Under the pieces are notes generated by a model, which made no database searches, was not told the DNA's origin, and was given only the letters and a program-made list of their open reading frames with translations. The position numbers and the translations under genes are program-made. A stretch of DNA of 64,000 nt from Acidobacteriota bacterium (GTDB taxonomy: Bacteria > Acidobacteriota > Vicinamibacteria > Vicinamibacterales > UBA2999), in assembly GCA_018000455.1 (NCBI GenBank), contig JAGNJW010000004.1, forward strand, positions 215,486-279,485, read 5' to 3'. This document shows, piece after piece, positions 48,375 through 56,826 of this stretch (positions within the stretch are counted from its first letter, which is position 1; each line of letters begins with the position of its first letter).

Positions 48375-51356
48375 ATGGACACCACGGCATCGCCGACGGC
48401 GGCGCTGAACGCCCTGCCCGCGTCAGACGATGTCGACCTGACGCGGGACACCCTGCGAATCCTCTTCGTCGAGGACGCGCCGGAGTTCGTGGCGTTGGCG
48501 ACGCGGCTCTTTCGCTCCGAGGGAATCACGAGCGAGCAGCGGTGTGTCGAAACGCTGCCGGAATTCGCCGCTGCGGTCCAGGAATTCAAGCCGCACGTCA
48601 TCCTGAGTGACTTCCTGCTGCCGGATGCCACCGGAACGGCGTTCCTCGATGCCGCTCGAGTGCAGTGCCCGCACACCCCGGTGCTCATCGTCTCCGGCGG
48701 CATCGGCGAGGACGTCGCCGTCGACCTGCTCAAACGAGGGGCGGCCGACTACGTGTCGAAGACCCGGCTGACGACGCTCGTCCCACGCACCGCGCGTGCC
48801 CTGCGCGAGGTCGCGGCGGCCAGGTCGCAAGCCGCGCTGGCGGCGCGGCTTCATGAGCGTGAGGAGTTCTTCCGCAGCCTGATCGAGGCCTCGCCCGATG
48901 GCATGCTCGTCGTAGACGATTCAGGGCGCATCGAGCTGGTCAACGGCGAGATGGAGAGGATGTTCGGCTACTCCAGGTCTGAGCTGACCGGCGCCCCGTT
49001 TGACATCCTGATTCCGGCCCGCTTCCGCCGTCAGCAAGGTGGTCACCTGCAGCGCATCCTCGCCGACCCTGGCAAGTGCGCCGTGCGCAGGGGCATGGAA
49101 TTGCTGGCGATGCGCAAAGACGGAGAGGAGTTCCAGAGCACCATTGCCCTGAGCTCCTTCGGCGCTGCAGGCAGGGTGCAAGTTGTGGCCACCGTCAGGG
49201 ACATGACCGAGTCGGTCAACCTGCGCGCGGAGATCGGGCGGGTGCGCGGCCAACTGGACACCATGCCAGAAAGCATCGTGCTGGTCGACCAGGACGGACG
49301 GATCACCTACGCCAACGAGGCGTGGCGCCGGAACGGGCGCGACGGCGTGGCGTCGCAGGAGTTCGTAGCGGCCGTCGGCCACAGCTACCTCGACGAATGG
49401 AGCGTCGCGGGCGATGCGACGGCTGAGCACGTGGTCGCTCAGCTGTCAGCTCTGCTGGCCGGGCGATCGGCCGGCTTCACGACGGTTTATCCGTGCCACT
49501 CGCCCGACGAGCTGCGCTGGGTCAAGCTCATCGCGCGCCCGGTCGAGCACACGCACGGCGCCGCGATGCTGATCCACGTCGATCACACCGAAGCGTTCCT
49601 GGCGGCGGCCCGTTCGCGGGTGCAGCACGAGATCGCCCGCTGCCTGGCGCGCGATGTCTCGCTTGAAGACGCGTGCGGTCATCTCGTCGACTCCGTGACC
49701 GTCGAGCTCGAGTGGCAGATCGGCGCCGTGTGGGTGCCCGAGGAGGACGACCAGGCACTGCGCTGCGTGAAACTCAGAATCGACCGCGACCTGGCCGGCG
49801 GGCCGTTCGAGGCGCAGACCCGCTCTTCGCGATTCTTGCGAGGACTCGGGCTGCTTGGCCGGGTGTGGGAGACAAGGGCGCCGGAATGGATCGCCAGCGT
49901 CGCGACAGCCACGAATGTGCCCAGGCTGGCGGCCGCCGTACAGGACGGCGTCAGGTCGGGCTTTGCGTTCGCCATTCATGCCGACGCCAAGGTGCTCGCG
50001 GTGATCGAGTTCTACGCCAGCCGCCAGCGGGCCTGCGACGAGGCCCTGCTGGGCGTGCTCGGCAACATCGGCACCCAGGTCGGCGACATGATTCGCCGCC
50101 AGCGAGCCGAGGAATCACAGCGATTGTCGCTGCAAGAGACACTGCGCGTGCGATCGCGCCTCGAGACGCTGCTCGAGGCCGCCCCGATGTTCGTGGCCAC
50201 GGTCGATGCCGATGGCCGCGTCGAGTTCGCCAACCGGCCCTTTCCGGGGACGTCGACCGCCGTCGTCGGTGGCGGGCTTTGGGTGGCGCACTTTCCAGAG
50301 GATCGGCGTGAGGCGGCCGGTGCCGCCCTCCGAGCCGTTCTCGACGGGGGGACGTCGCAGCTGTTCGAAGTGCCGCTGGCCACGGGCGCAAAGACCGTAT
50401 GGCTCCAGAATCATGTGGCGCCGATCAGGCGGGGCACCGAAGTCGTAGGCGCCGTCGTCATGGCGCTGGACGTGTCTGAGAAGAGGCAGATCGAGGGCGA
50501 TCTCGCGGTCGCCCAGCGGCTCGCCGCCGTCGGCAGCTTGGCGGCCGGCGTCGCCCACGAGATCAACACGCCCATTCAGTTCGTGGGCGACAGCATTCAC
50601 TTCCTCAAAGACGCGGCCGCCGATGTGTTCGGGCTGCTCGAACACCTGCGCGAAGTGCGACGCGGAGTTCAAGAGGGAGCCGCGTCGATAGCGGCGGCGG
50701 CCGCCGCCGCTGACCTCGAAGAAACCGTCGACCTGGAGTACCTGCAGGAGCACATGCCCAAGGCGTTCGACCGCTGCCTTGACGGTATCAGCCGCGTTGC
50801 CACGATCGTGCGAGCCATGAAGGAGTTCGCACACCCCTCCCAGCCTGACATGGCCCCTGTCGACCTGAATCGTGCCGTGCAGAGCACCCTGATCGTCGCG
50901 GCGAACGAGTACAAGTACGTCGCCGAACTCGTGACCGACTTCCAAGAGCTGCCGCCGATCACGTGCCACGTCAATGACGTCAATCAGGTGATTCTGAACC
51001 TCGTCGTCAACGCCGCCCACGCCATCGAGGACATGGTCAAAGGCAGCGATGAGAAGGGCATGATCCGGGTGAGCACGCGACTGGATGGTGACGCCGTAGT
51101 CATTGCCGTGGGCGATACCGGCGGTGGCATCCCTCCCGCCGTGCGCGATCGGATCTTCGAGCCGTTCTTCACGACCAAGGAAGTGGGCCGGGGGACGGGG
51201 CAAGGCCTGGCGATCGCGTGGACGATCGTCAAGGACAAACATCGGGGAGACATCCGCTGCGAGAGTGTCGCTGGCGCCGGCACGACGTTCCACGTGCGGC
51301 TGCCGGTGGCCGGAAGTGCGGTGGCCGAGGAAGCCCCGGTCCAGGCCGAGCCGTAG
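48375..51356 (+). CDS. multi-domain sensor histidine kinase with N-terminal receiver, PAS and GAF domains
   Basis: Soluble kinase of 993 aa. Order: receiver domain (residues ~28-145; phospho-acceptor in HVILSDFLLPDATG), PAS (~165-285; EASPDGMLVVDDSGRIELVN), second PAS (~295-390), GAF-like (~415-560; SVTVELEWQIGAVWVPEED), third PAS-like (~595-700), then the kinase core. The H-box is LAAGVAHEINTPIQFVGDSI, the N-box is NQVILNLVVNAAHAIEDM, and the G boxes are VGDTGGGIPP and GRGTGQGLAIAWTIV. No transmembrane helix, so it senses a cytoplasmic signal and receives phosphate from a partner. Start ATG at 48375. Confidence 0.92.
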   Translation: MDTTASPTAALNALPASDDVDLTRDTLRILFVEDAPEFVALATRLFRSEGITSEQRCVETLPEFAAAVQEFKPHVILSDFLLPDATGTAFLDAARVQCPHTPVLIVSGGIGEDVAVDLLKRGAADYVSKTRLTTLVPRTARALREVAAARSQAALAARLHEREEFFRSLIEASPDGMLVVDDSGRIELVNGEMERMFGYSRSELTGAPFDILIPARFRRQQGGHLQRILADPGKCAVRRGMELLAMRKDGEEFQSTIALSSFGAAGRVQVVATVRDMTESVNLRAEIGRVRGQLDTMPESIVLVDQDGRITYANEAWRRNGRDGVASQEFVAAVGHSYLDEWSVAGDATAEHVVAQLSALLAGRSAGFTTVYPCHSPDELRWVKLIARPVEHTHGAAMLIHVDHTEAFLAAARSRVQHEIARCLARDVSLEDACGHLVDSVTVELEWQIGAVWVPEEDDQALRCVKLRIDRDLAGGPFEAQTRSSRFLRGLGLLGRVWETRAPEWIASVATATNVPRLAAAVQDGVRSGFAFAIHADAKVLAVIEFYASRQRACDEALLGVLGNIGTQVGDMIRRQRAEESQRLSLQETLRVRSRLETLLEAAPMFVATVDADGRVEFANRPFPGTSTAVVGGGLWVAHFPEDRREAAGAALRAVLDGGTSQLFEVPLATGAKTVWLQNHVAPIRRGTEVVGAVVMALDVSEKRQIEGDLAVAQRLAAVGSLAAGVAHEINTPIQFVGDSIHFLKDAAADVFGLLEHLREVRRGVQEGAASIAAAAAAADLEETVDLEYLQEHMPKAFDRCLDGISRVATIVRAMKEFAHPSQPDMAPVDLNRAVQSTLIVAANEYKYVAELVTDFQELPPITCHVNDVNQVILNLVVNAAHAIEDMVKGSDEKGMIRVSTRLDGDAVVIAVGDTGGGIPPAVRDRIFEPFFTTKEVGRGTGQGLAIAWTIVKDKHRGDIRCESVAGAGTTFHVRLPVAGSAVAEEAPVQAEP

Positions 51357-51361
51357 ACGGA

Positions 51362-51634
51362 TCAGTCGAGCGGGCCGGAGGCGAGACCAGGCAGCGGCAG
51401 GCCGAGCGACGCCCGCAGATCGCGCAGCGCGACAGACATCTCAGACGCCAGGTCCACGGCCGCCCGTCCAGCCCGTTCTATCTGGACAAGGTCGGGCCGC
51501 TTCGGATCGTCGTCGGCCACGTCCAGGACCAACAGACCGCAGAAACCGACGACGAGGCCGAGTTGATTGTTGAGCTGATGCAACACGTACTCGGGCTCGC
51601 GACCAGGGTGTTCAGCCACAGGGTATTCCTCCAC
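51362..51634 (-). CDS. small free-standing DHp (H-box) protein
   Basis: Protein of 90 aa that looks like the dimerisation and phospho-acceptor helices of a histidine kinase without an ATPase domain. YVLHQLNNQLGLVVGFCGLL matches an H-box of the HDFNN/HQLNN type. A second helix follows (LVQIERAGRAAVDLASEMSV). It lacks N, G1, F and G2 boxes. Possible roles are a phosphotransfer protein (Spo0B/ChpT-like) or a kinase fragment. It follows the decayed kinase on the same strand after 59 bp, and its 3' end faces the intact kinase 5 bp away. Confidence 0.6.
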   Translation of the reverse strand: MEEYPVAEHPGREPEYVLHQLNNQLGLVVGFCGLLVLDVADDDPKRPDLVQIERAGRAAVDLASEMSVALRDLRASLGLPLPGLASGPLD

Positions 51635-51693
51635 GCCAGAAGCGGCAGCCGTCGGCTCCTGCTTCGAGGTATCGGCTCCGTGGCGCCGACCCC

Positions 51694-52521
51694 TTAGTCC
51701 GAGCCCGCGTCCAGGACGGTGCGCACCTTCTGCGCCAGTTGACTCGGCGAGTATGGCTTGCGCAGAAAGGGCGTCTCTTCCTGCACGATGCCGTGACGCA
51801 CGACGGCGTCGTCCATGTAGCCAGAGACGAACAACAACTTGATGCCGGGACGCAGGGCGGCCACCTGATCCGCCACCGCCCGCCCGCCGCCGTGAGGCAT
51901 CGCCACGTCTGACACCACGATGTGAATCGGGCCAGCATGGCGCTCGGCGAAGGCGATCGCCTCACGGCTATCGGCTGCCGCCAGCACCTCGTAGCCGCAC
52001 CGGTGCAGAATACGCGTCGCCAGTGTCCGCACGGCCTCTTCGTCCTCGATCACCGGCACGGTTTCGCTGCCTCCAGGCATGGCGACGGCGGAGGGAGTGC
52101 CTCTCGGTTGTGCCACCTGCCCATAAACCCGCGGCAGATAGACCCGGACGGTCGTGCCCTGGCCGGGCGCGCTCTCGGCGACGACGTGGCCGTCGCTCTG
52201 TTTGACGATGCCGAAGACAGTGGCCAGGCCCAGATCGGTCGCCTGCCCGATCGGTTTGGTCGTGAAGAACGGTTCGAACATCCGGGCCATGACCTCGGAC
52301 GTCATGCCGCGGCCGCTGTCGGTTATCGCCATCAGCACGTAGCTGCCCGGCTTGCATTCCGGTGGGAGACGCTGCGAGGTCAGCTCGATGTTGCTGGTCG
52401 TGATGGTGAGCTGAATGTCACCGAGCATCAGACGGTCGGGATCGTTGGCTGCCAGCAGTGACATCAACATGTCGCTGTAGCCGCAGATGACCGTCAGCAG
52501 GTTGTTGAAGTCGTGCGCCAC
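51694..52521 (-). pseudogene. decayed hybrid histidine kinase: truncated, internally deleted, receiver intact
   Basis: The readable frame starts inside the H-box (GGVAHDFNNLLTVICGYSDM); sequence further upstream has no kinase similarity and reaches a stop at 52603-52605. After LMLGDIQ the frame jumps to LTITTSNIELTSQR, so about 85 residues with the rest of the DHp domain and the N-box are missing. The G1 box ITDSGRGM and FEPFFTTK remain, but G2 reads GQATDLGLATVFGIV instead of GxGTGLGL. The C-terminal receiver is complete: phospho-site VVSDVAMP, then LFVSGYMDD and LRKPY. Expression of the receiver from a GTG or ATG inside is possible. Confidence 0.72.
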
Positions 52522-52712
52522 GCCTCCGCGGTACCCGAGAACTGAGGTTCGAGCGGTGGCTCTTCCATTGCGCCTCGGTTGACGGAGGAATCGACCTGGT
52601 AATCAGCCGCTGGCTCAGAGCCGGCACCGATTTGTAGCGCACAGTCCACTCGAAACGGATTGCGGCCGAATCAGGCGCACCGACGCGCCACGCCAGTCTT
52701 GCCCCTCAGCAC

Positions 52713-55406
52713 TTGCGGGCAGCGGGGGAGACGACGCACCATTCTGCTGGCGGACGCCAAAGCTTGGAGTCGACCTCACCAGCGAAGGTAGACCACGACG
52801 CCCTCGCGGCTGACAGCGTGCGGGCGTACGTCGAGCTGGCGCCCACCGCCATCGCGGCGGCGGTCGTGGCAGCGGCGGCGCTGGCGTTCCTGCAACGACC
52901 GGTGATTGCCTCGCCGTCGATCGCCCTCTGGCTGCTCAGCCTGACCCCGCCTCTGGCCTACCGGGCCTGGCTCGCCCACACCTACCGCCGCGCACCTGGG
53001 CGCTGGGCTGCCGCGGCGTGGTTGTCGCGATGCCGCGTCGCCTACTGCTCGCACGGCGTGGCATGGGGTCTGGCCAACGTCCTGATGTTCCCGGCAGAGA
53101 ACATTCCGCATCAGGCCATCGTCGCTTTCACGCTCGCCGGACTGACGGCCAGTTCGGTCACGCTGACGGCCTTCGACCTGCCGGCCGGCATGGTCTTCCT
53201 GTTCGTCACTCTCGTGCCGCTCGTCGCCCGGCTCTTCCTCGATGGCGGCACCATCGGCACCACGATGGCCGTCATGGTCGCCGCCTTCCTTCTCTTCATG
53301 GTCGCCAACTCCCGACGGGCCGCTCGCGGCGTCGTCGAAAACATGAGTCTCAGGCGGGCCGCGGCCGCCCGCGCCGAGGCGCTGGCCGGGTTCCAGACCA
53401 CCCTCTCGAAGCTGCGCCACTCGAGCGGTGACGAAGGCGTGGATGTCTTCCAGGCGGTGATCGACGACACCAGCCGCCTGGTCGGCCGCGGCGGCGCCAG
53501 GCTCTGGCTGCTGGATGAGACGGGCGGCGCGCTCCAGTTGCGCGCAACCAGCGGGGCCGCGACGGATGTCCGAGGGAGTGGTGCCAGCCTCCCGGCAAGG
53601 CAGATCCCCGACTACCTGGCCCTTATGGCCGAGAGCGATGGTTTCTCCGCCGCCAACGTCCGGGAGCACCCCGTTCTCGCGGATCTCGCCGAAACTGCCC
53701 TGCTGTCGCCATTGGCCGTCTCGCGCCTCGACGCACCCATCCGGGCGGGCGGGCGCCTGGTCGGAGTTCTGTGCTGCGAGGACGTCGTGCGGCACGATTG
53801 GACCGCCGACGAACAGACGTTCGTCATGTCGGCCGCCGCGGTCGTCGCCGCCGCCATCGAAGAGACACGACGGCGCGAGGCGGAGTCGGCGCTGCGAAGA
53901 GTGAACGAGAACCTCGAGAGCCTAGTGGCGGAGCGCTCGCGTGCGCTCGTGGCGAGCGAGCAGCGGCTGTCGCTGGCACTGGAGGCCACGACCGACGGCC
54001 TGTTCGACTGGCAGGCGCGGCGCAAAGGGGTCTACTACAACCCCGCGTTCGCTCGTCTGCTCGGCTACGGGCCAGAGGAGATCGACGCAACGGCCTCGTT
54101 CTTCTGGCGGCACGTGCACCCCGATGACGCCGGCCACGTCAACCAGGCCCTGCAGGCGTGTCTGGAGGGTCTGGGGCCAGGCCTTGACGTTGAGTGTCGT
54201 CTGCGCACCAAGTCCGGCGACTACAAGTGGTTCCTCGGACGAGCCAAGGCCGTGGAACGAACGCCAGACAAGGAGACCACGCGCGTGGTTGGCACGATCA
54301 CCGATATCACCGAGCGCAAACACGCCGTGATCGGCCTGCGGAAGAGCGAGGAGATGTTCCGCGCGGTGTTCGACGGCAGTACGAGCATCATCGCCCTCAT
54401 GGGCGTCGACGACCGTCGTCTCACGGAATTGAATGCCGCCGGATGCACGGCCTTCGGCATCACGCGCGAAGAGGCCGTCGGACACACCATGACCGAGTTG
54501 CGGATGTGGGGCGACTGGCGTGAGCGTGACGAGCTACTCGCAGTTTTCGAACGGGACGGCTCGGTCTTCGACCGCGAGTTGCAGATGCGACGGCGCAATG
54601 GCGAGCTGTTCTGGACCCGTGGCATCAGCAGCGTCATCACGGTTGGCGGGCAGCCATTCCGGCTGGCCACGCTCGAGGACATCACCGAGCGGCGCCAGCT
54701 CGAGGCGAGGGTGACGCAGTCGCAGAAGATGGAAGTCGTCGGGCACCTGGCGGGCGGCATCGCACACGACTTCAACAACGTGCTCACCGTCATCACCGGC
54801 GCCGCCGAGATGGCCATCGCCGCTGCGCCGGATGGCGGCCGGAGCGGCGAGGACTTGAAGACTATCCTCGATGCCAGCATGCGCGCCGCGCGACTGACGC
54901 ACCAGCTCCTGGCGTTCAGCCGCCGCCAGATCCTTCAGCCGGCCGTGGTCTGCCTGGGCGAACTGGTCACGACGCTCGGGCCGATGCTCCGTCGGGTGAT
55001 CGGCCAACACATCACGATTCATACCCACGCGTCCGAGCCGGCGGCAACCGTCGTCGCAGACCGCGGGAGCCTCGAACAGGTCGTGCTCAACCTCGCGATC
55101 AACAGCCGCGACGCGATGCCGGAGGGCGGGACGCTCACGATCGGCATCGACCATGCGCGCGTCGGGGCGGCCGGCGGCAACGGCGCTCCACACGTCACGC
55201 CAGGTCGATACGTCACGCTCACGGTGGCCGATACCGGCGTTGGCATGGACGAGGAGACGCGCCGCCGGATGTTCGAGCCGTTCTTCACGACCAAGGATGT
55301 CGGCAAGGGGACCGGACTCGGGCTGTCGACCGTGCACGGCATCGTTACGCAGAGCGGCGGCGGCCTCCAGGTGACGAGCGCTGTCGGCGCAGGCACTAGC
55401 GTCTAG
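52713..55406 (+). CDS. membrane hybrid histidine kinase, sensor and kinase part (frame broken before the receiver)
   Basis: About 897 aa. The N-terminal ~190 residues hold six to seven hydrophobic segments (AIAAAVVAAAALAFLQ onward). A GAF domain (~230-390; VIDDTSRLVGRGGARLWLLD), a coiled coil and two PAS domains follow (~420-540, ~545-660). The kinase core has H-box LAGGIAHDFNNVLTVITGAA, N-box EQVVLNLAINSRDAM, G1 VADTGVGMDEE, F box FEPFFTTKD and G2 GKGTGLGLSTVHGIV. It stops at AGTSV, just before the usual VYLP strand, because of a 7-bp duplication. Start uncertain: TTG 52713 (used) or GTG 52818. Confidence 0.85.
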   Translation: MRAAGETTHHSAGGRQSLESTSPAKVDHDALAADSVRAYVELAPTAIAAAVVAAAALAFLQRPVIASPSIALWLLSLTPPLAYRAWLAHTYRRAPGRWAAAAWLSRCRVAYCSHGVAWGLANVLMFPAENIPHQAIVAFTLAGLTASSVTLTAFDLPAGMVFLFVTLVPLVARLFLDGGTIGTTMAVMVAAFLLFMVANSRRAARGVVENMSLRRAAAARAEALAGFQTTLSKLRHSSGDEGVDVFQAVIDDTSRLVGRGGARLWLLDETGGALQLRATSGAATDVRGSGASLPARQIPDYLALMAESDGFSAANVREHPVLADLAETALLSPLAVSRLDAPIRAGGRLVGVLCCEDVVRHDWTADEQTFVMSAAAVVAAAIEETRRREAESALRRVNENLESLVAERSRALVASEQRLSLALEATTDGLFDWQARRKGVYYNPAFARLLGYGPEEIDATASFFWRHVHPDDAGHVNQALQACLEGLGPGLDVECRLRTKSGDYKWFLGRAKAVERTPDKETTRVVGTITDITERKHAVIGLRKSEEMFRAVFDGSTSIIALMGVDDRRLTELNAAGCTAFGITREEAVGHTMTELRMWGDWRERDELLAVFERDGSVFDRELQMRRRNGELFWTRGISSVITVGGQPFRLATLEDITERRQLEARVTQSQKMEVVGHLAGGIAHDFNNVLTVITGAAEMAIAAAPDGGRSGEDLKTILDASMRAARLTHQLLAFSRRQILQPAVVCLGELVTTLGPMLRRVIGQHITIHTHASEPAATVVADRGSLEQVVLNLAINSRDAMPEGGTLTIGIDHARVGAAGGNGAPHVTPGRYVTLTVADTGVGMDEETRRRMFEPFFTTKDVGKGTGLGLSTVHGIVTQSGGGLQVTSAVGAGTSV

Positions 55407-55409
55407 CGT
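55396..55409 (+). repeat. 7-bp perfect tandem duplication that shifts the frame
   Basis: CTAGCGT is present twice in a row (55396-55402, 55403-55409). The second copy creates the TAG stop at 55404-55406. Removing one copy restores GTSVTVYLPW, the normal end of a kinase ATPase domain running into the receiver. Confidence 0.92.
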
Positions 55410-55848
55410 GACCGTCTACCTTCCGTGGGTCGATCGTGCGCCAGCGCAGGTGGACGAGCACCGGAGCACGGCGGTGCCAGGTTCAGAGACGGTGCTGCTC
55501 GTTGACGACGACGCCGCCGTTCGCGCGGTGGCGCAAAAGGCCCTCATGGCGGTGGGGTACCACGTCGTCGCGGTGGAGGGCGGTCTTCAGGCTCTCGTCG
55601 AGTTGCAGCGGCGGGCCGGCGCGGTGGACTTACTGCTGACCGACGTGGTTATGCCAGGTCTGTCCGGCCCGGACCTGGCGAGCCGCGCCTTGAGCGAGTA
55701 TCCGCGGATTCGCGTGCTCTTCATGTCGGGTTACCAGGACGAGACGATCGCGCGGCACGGCGTGCTGGCCGACGGGGTGCAGTTCATCGCCAAGCCCTAC
55801 CGGCTCGATGCGCTCAGGGCGAAAGTGCGCGCAGTGCTCGATGCGTGA
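55408..55848 (+). CDS. receiver domain split from the upstream hybrid kinase
   Basis: Frame of 146 aa beginning with a GTG 2 nt after the upstream stop. It starts with TVYLPWVDRAPA, the natural continuation of the kinase ATPase domain. A complete response-regulator receiver follows (residues ~28-146): acidic pair in LLVDDDAAV, phospho-acceptor Asp in LLLTDVVMPG, LFMSGYQDE, and lysine in FIAKPYRLD. There is no output domain. It could be made by re-initiation at the GTG as a separate CheY-like protein, or be silent. Similar in sequence to the receiver at 51694. Confidence 0.8.
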   Translation: MTVYLPWVDRAPAQVDEHRSTAVPGSETVLLVDDDAAVRAVAQKALMAVGYHVVAVEGGLQALVELQRRAGAVDLLLTDVVMPGLSGPDLASRALSEYPRIRVLFMSGYQDETIARHGVLADGVQFIAKPYRLDALRAKVRAVLDA

Positions 55849-55897
55849 GTGATGCTGCGCGGGCGATTGTGACTTCGCCCGCGTAGCTCCAGCGTGT

Positions 55898-56530
55898 CTA
55901 CGGAATCACGACGGTCACCGGCGCCGAGGCCGGGCCGGTGCCGCAGGCGTTGGTGGCCGCCACGCTCAACGTGTACGAGCCGGCGCCGACCGCGCCCGAG
56001 GGCGTCCGACCCGCCGTCGGGAAGGTGCCGACGAAGGCGCCGCTCACGTTCAACAAGGACGCCGTTGGCGCCGGGCCGTTGGCCGGCGGATCCCAGAAGA
56101 CGCCGATCAAGTTGCCGCTGCGTCCAGACCGGAGCCTGGGGCAGTCCCCCGGCAATCGAGCCCCAGGTGACGCCGCCGTTGGCCGACATCCAGATGTTGT
56201 CGCTGCTGAACCCGCCGAAGGTGGCAAACACCACATTCGGATCGGTGGGATGCACGGTCAAACGCGTGACCTTGCGGTTCGGTAGCTGGTTGGTGCCGGG
56301 CTGATTGTCGTCGGTCGTCGTCCAGATGACGGCACCCGTCGCATCCGGTTGGCCTGGGCGCGTGCCCGCATCAAGCCGCCTTCGGTAATGATGCCGTTCT
56401 CGTACTGCAGCGAGCCGAGACGCCACTCCATGGCCTCGCCCGGCTGATCGCGCCGACGTTCGCTCGTGGCGCCTTTGGACTCGGCGTCGGCGGGCACAGC
56501 CTCCGCCCACCAGCGGTCACCGGTTGCCAA
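55898..56530 (-). pseudogene. remnant of an exported BNR-repeat protein
   Basis: Pieces of one protein lie in different minus-strand frames. A segment with AVIWTTTDDNQPGTNQLPNR, then VTRLTVHPTDPNVVFATFGG, then DNIWMSANGGVTWGSIAGGL is a typical BNR/Asp-box propeller end. After a frame change comes a fibronectin-III-like module, GNLIGVFWDPPANGPAP to VAATNACGTGPASAPVTVVI, ending in a stop. At least two frameshifts and an apparent deletion between PVWT and GNLIGVFW separate the parts. No functional start is visible. Related to the intact gene at 35214-38372 by repeat type only. Confidence 0.7.
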
Positions 56531-56826
56531 CGCGCCGGCGGCGAGACGCGATTGCCATCACTCTCGCAGCGTGCCTACGAGTCGGCCGGCACGGCCATTA
56601 CAGAGACGCGCGAATTGGGAGGAGATATCCCCCCACCGCGCATTCGCCACCAGCACCGGGGAGATCGTTTCCAGGGGCGCGACACCTATGGCTACCAGGC
56701 GCGTTCGCACGTGCCAACGGACCGCACCGGCCAGCCACAGGGTGCCACTTCACCACGTTTACGCTACCGTCTGCCGCGTCAGCGGGCGCGCGATACCGAA
56801 CGCTGGCTCGCGCTACGATGCGTCCC
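56531..56826. other. intergenic region without a recognisable gene
   Basis: About 300 bp between the BNR remnant and the DUF5107 gene. Frames here have no recognisable protein similarity and no ribosome-binding site. Only the TACGAT box near the right end is assigned. Confidence 0.4.
56814..56819 (+). promoter_or_regulatory. -10 box TACGAT for the DUF5107 gene
   Basis: TACGAT ends 7 nt before the ATG at 56827; leaderless start inferred. Confidence 0.5.

Noticed and set aside
55401..55410. Programmed ribosomal frameshift at the kinase-receiver junction
   Set aside because: There is no slippery heptamer, and the frame difference is fully explained by a perfect 7-bp tandem duplication.
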